From positions 1-15,830 of the forward strand of contig JBHJHK010000022.1 of the NCBI GenBank assembly GCA_050330975.1: a stretch of 15,830 nt of DNA. Reading direction: 5' to 3'. Origin of the DNA: JBHJHK01 sp050330975 (GTDB lineage: Bacteria; Pseudomonadota; Gammaproteobacteria; Competibacterales; Competibacteraceae). Made by a program: the position numbers and the translations under genes. Shown here in pieces: positions 14,022 to 15,830 of this stretch. Position 1 is the first letter of the stretch. The number at the start of each line of letters is the position of its first letter. Below the pieces are notes generated by a model. It ran no database searches. It was not told the DNA's origin and saw nothing but the letters and a program-made list of their open reading frames with translations.

Positions 14022-14177
14022 CTATCTCTGGAATAAGCTGATTGGCCCTCCCTCCAGCGACAGATCGGCAGACCGGCGCGGTTCCTCGAGGAGCCAGTAC
14101 AGTACGTTATCCTGAAACTCTGGCACCGAAGTCAGGCCGATATGGTCGGCGAATACAAAGATTTCAAAATTACTCAG
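14022..14177 (-). pseudogene. short open frame of unknown origin, upstream of the DJ-1-like remnant
   Basis: On the - strand, about 50 codons from a CTG at 14177-14175 to TAG 14024-14022 read in the same frame as the DJ-1-like remnant and are separated from it only by that stop. The translation ('FEIFVFADHIGLTSVPEF' then 'VLYWLLEEPRRSAD') looks protein-like but I do not recognise it. There is no ATG, GTG or TTG start in frame before it; the CTG overlaps the deacetylase stop as CTGA. It may be the decayed middle of the same gene, since 'GLTSVP' recalls the DJ-1 'GLTxVVP' segment, or a fragment of another one. Confidence 0.35.
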
Positions 14178-15061
14178 AGCCTTACTGGGCGGTTATAGTA
14201 GGGCAACTGCTCACAGCGCACCGATGCAGGATCCCGCTGCCACTGGGCAATGACGTGGTCGGCGATGTCCCCCAGGGGGGCAAACCAGACGTCGCCGCGC
14301 TCTAACACACCTTCGAGCCAGATCTCCACTTGGCGCCAGCGGGCCAGGCGACCGGTGAGAAACGGATGCCAAATGGCCATCCAAAATCCCCCCGCCTCGT
14401 AGTGGGCCTCGAATTCCTCCCAAAAGGGGGCTAGGCCCTGGCTAGGGCCGCGGACTGGCATCAAATAGCCAATCTCGCCAAAGTGGGCAAAGGGGGGCCA
14501 GTCGTCGGTGCCCCAGTGCACCGGTAACTCCATGAGGTTTCCCGCCGCCATCTCCATAACATAGGGCATATCGTCGGCCATGAGGGAGCTATCGTAGGTG
14601 AAGCCGTATTCGATCAACAGGTCGATGACCCCTTGATTGATATTGTAGACCGGCGCTCGATACCCCTTGGGGAAGGTGCCGCAAACCCGGCGATGGGCCT
14701 CTAGGGCGCGCTCAAACCAGTAGCGCTGTTCCGCACCGCTGTGGTCGGTGGGGTCTTCGTGGAGGTAGCCGTGGTGGCCGATCTCGTGGCCGTCGGCCAA
14801 GATGGCCTCGACGGTCTCGGGATACTGCTCCAGCACCCAGCCGGGGATAAAAAACGACTGCTTGAGACCCAAGCGACGATAGGTCGCCAGGATGCGGGGC
14901 ACCGCCACCGTCGGCCCGTAGCGGCCCATGGTGACGGGGTAGAGGCGATCAAAACCGTCTTTGGGGCGGGCGATGTGGATCAGGCTGTCCCCATCGACGT
15001 CGAAGGTGATGGCACAGGCGCAGCGCGCCCCATGGGGCCATTGAATGGGTCGGCGAATCAT
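14174..15061 (-). CDS. polysaccharide deacetylase-family (CE4, PuuE/HpPgdA-like) hydrolase
   Basis: A 295-residue NodB-fold hydrolase without signal peptide, so probably cytoplasmic. The metal and catalytic positions are 'TFDVDGD' (residues 19-25), 'HEIGHHGYLHED' (92-103, with His97 and His101 as the likely HxxxH ligands), 'YRAPVYN' and 'WHPFLTGR' near the end. Cytoplasmic members of this branch include the cofactor-independent allantoinase PuuE and the Helicobacter PgdA-like enzymes that act on cyclic imides or amides, so the substrate may be a small C-N compound rather than a polysaccharide. ATG 15061 has GGGAG about 8 nt upstream. It follows the RtcB-like gene by 57 nt on the same strand and may be co-transcribed with it. 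Confidence 0.88.
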   Translation of the reverse strand: MIRRPIQWPHGARCACAITFDVDGDSLIHIARPKDGFDRLYPVTMGRYGPTVAVPRILATYRRLGLKQSFFIPGWVLEQYPETVEAILADGHEIGHHGYLHEDPTDHSGAEQRYWFERALEAHRRVCGTFPKGYRAPVYNINQGVIDLLIEYGFTYDSSLMADDMPYVMEMAAGNLMELPVHWGTDDWPPFAHFGEIGYLMPVRGPSQGLAPFWEEFEAHYEAGGFWMAIWHPFLTGRLARWRQVEIWLEGVLERGDVWFAPLGDIADHVIAQWQRDPASVRCEQLPYYNRPVRL

Positions 15062-15118
15062 CGGTGGGCTCCCGCTGGCCAGATGGTTGAGTGCATGACT
15101 ATCCCAGTTTCCCGCCGG

Positions 15119-15830
15119 TTAGAGGGTTGTGTCGTCCGGGGCGCCAGGGTCCGGGGCCGTCCCAGGGGTCTGGCGCTTTTCTTCCCGCAGCCGTTGGCGG
15201 CGCGCTCGAAAGGGCTGTTCCCAGTCCCCCGCCATGATGGAACCCAAGGGTGTGATCTCGTCCACCACCTCGGCCAAGCCAAAGGCGTCGATCTGGGCCC
15301 GCACCGCGTTGGCGTCTTTGTAGGCCCCGGGTAGTTCTGACGCGTCGGGAATGCCGCAAAAAAACCGCGCGTCGATACCTCGGGTTTGCTCGGCCATGAG
15401 CTCCTCGGGGGTGCGATCCCCCTGGCGGCGCACGAACTCCCGGCGGCCGAAATTGCGCCCGGCGCCGTGGGGGCAAAAACCCAAGCCGTGGGGGGCATCG
15501 CTGCCGTGGACAACGAGTACCGGCGCCGCCATATTGAGGGGGATCAACATCTTGCCGCTGCTGTCAGGGGCGAAATCCCCCCACGCCGGGGTGGCGCCCT
15601 TGGCGTGGTAGTAAAGCCCGTCGCGGAAGAAAACAAAGTTGTGCTCGTTCCAAAACCGCTCTCGCACCTCGCGTCCCAAGTGACTGGCCACGGCGTCGTG
15701 GATGGCGAAGTGGCTGGCCTTGGTCCAAGCGCGGATGATTTGCAGCGCCCGCCAGTAGTCTTGACCCTCTCCCTCGTCGGCGGGGATCCAGGCGTTGTGG
15801 AGGGGGGTTTCGGGGGAGAGCAGCGCCCGG
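15119..15830 (-). CDS. rtcB: RtcB-type RNA ligase (C-terminal part; runs off the window)
   Basis: The 236 C-terminal residues of an RtcB-family 3'-phosphate/5'-hydroxyl RNA ligase; the start lies beyond 15830. Signatures are 'HAKGATPAWG', 'LIPLNMAAPVLVVHG', 'PHGAGRNFGR' (the HGAGR segment holds the histidine that is guanylylated in studied RtcB proteins) and 'YKDANAVRAQIDAFGLAEVV' near the end. The enzyme seals RNA breaks in a GTP- and Mn-dependent way in RNA repair or tRNA splicing. A polar tail of about 30 residues rich in Arg, Pro and Asp follows the conserved domain. No archease or RtcA gene is visible in this window. It is the upstream neighbour of the deacetylase-family gene. Confidence 0.9.
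   Translation of the reverse strand, partial: RALLSPETPLHNAWIPADEGEGQDYWRALQIIRAWTKASHFAIHDAVASHLGREVRERFWNEHNFVFFRDGLYYHAKGATPAWGDFAPDSSGKMLIPLNMAAPVLVVHGSDAPHGLGFCPHGAGRNFGRREFVRRQGDRTPEELMAEQTRGIDARFFCGIPDASELPGAYKDANAVRAQIDAFGLAEVVDEITPLGSIMAGDWEQPFRARRQRLREEKRQTPGTAPDPGAPDDTTL

Noticed and set aside
14022..14024. Amber codon read as pyrrolysine or read-through between two protein-like stretches
   Set aside because: The downstream part is only a truncated DJ-1 end, the catalytic region is missing, and nothing suggests recoding. Gene decay explains it.
1..15830. tRNA, rRNA, CRISPR repeats, transposase or integrase genes
   Set aside because: I looked across the window on both strands and saw no cloverleaf-like, repeat-spacer or recombinase signatures.

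Overview
The window looks like chromosomal DNA of a GC-rich proteobacterium, probably an alphaproteobacterium. This rests on dense G/C-ending codons, GTG and TTG starts, a TRAP transporter, and GC-rich hairpins between genes. The exact taxon cannot be fixed from the sequence. No rRNA, tRNA, CRISPR array or transposase is visible.

Left block (1-5165, + strand, GC-rich): a compact operon. It begins with the truncated substrate-binding protein of a urea-carboxylase-type NitT/TauT ABC transporter, followed by its permease and ATPase. Next comes an agmatinase-family protein whose motifs match the nickel-dependent guanidine hydrolase GdmH. A translationally coupled gene of unknown function and an NAD-type short-chain dehydrogenase with a GTG start close the block. 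The simplest reading is guanidine import followed by hydrolysis to urea and ammonia. The HypA/HypB-type nickel chaperones that accompany GdmH in cyanobacteria are not in view.

Middle block (about 5.2-10.6 kb, clearly lower GC): a separate catabolic cassette. A LigI-like amidohydrolase on the - strand faces away from a HutC/GntR regulator and a complete DctP-DctQ-DctM TRAP transporter on the + strand. The 61 bp between the two divergent start codons hold a perfect 48-bp palindrome (6142-6189). It carries a TTGACA hexamer on each strand, a GGTTCTATATAGAACC core that looks like a GntR operator, and the Shine-Dalgarno sequences of both genes at its outer ends. Downstream lie an orphan GvpU-like gene on the - strand and an AT-rich gene-free stretch.

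Right block (10745-15830, GC-rich again): an NTF2/SnoaL-like plus flavin-monooxygenase fusion protein and a class I/II aminotransferase on the + strand. Then come a decayed DJ-1/PfpI-type remnant, a polysaccharide deacetylase-family gene and the C-terminal part of an RtcB-type RNA ligase, all on the - strand. The composition change at both ends of the middle block suggests it was acquired separately from its flanks.
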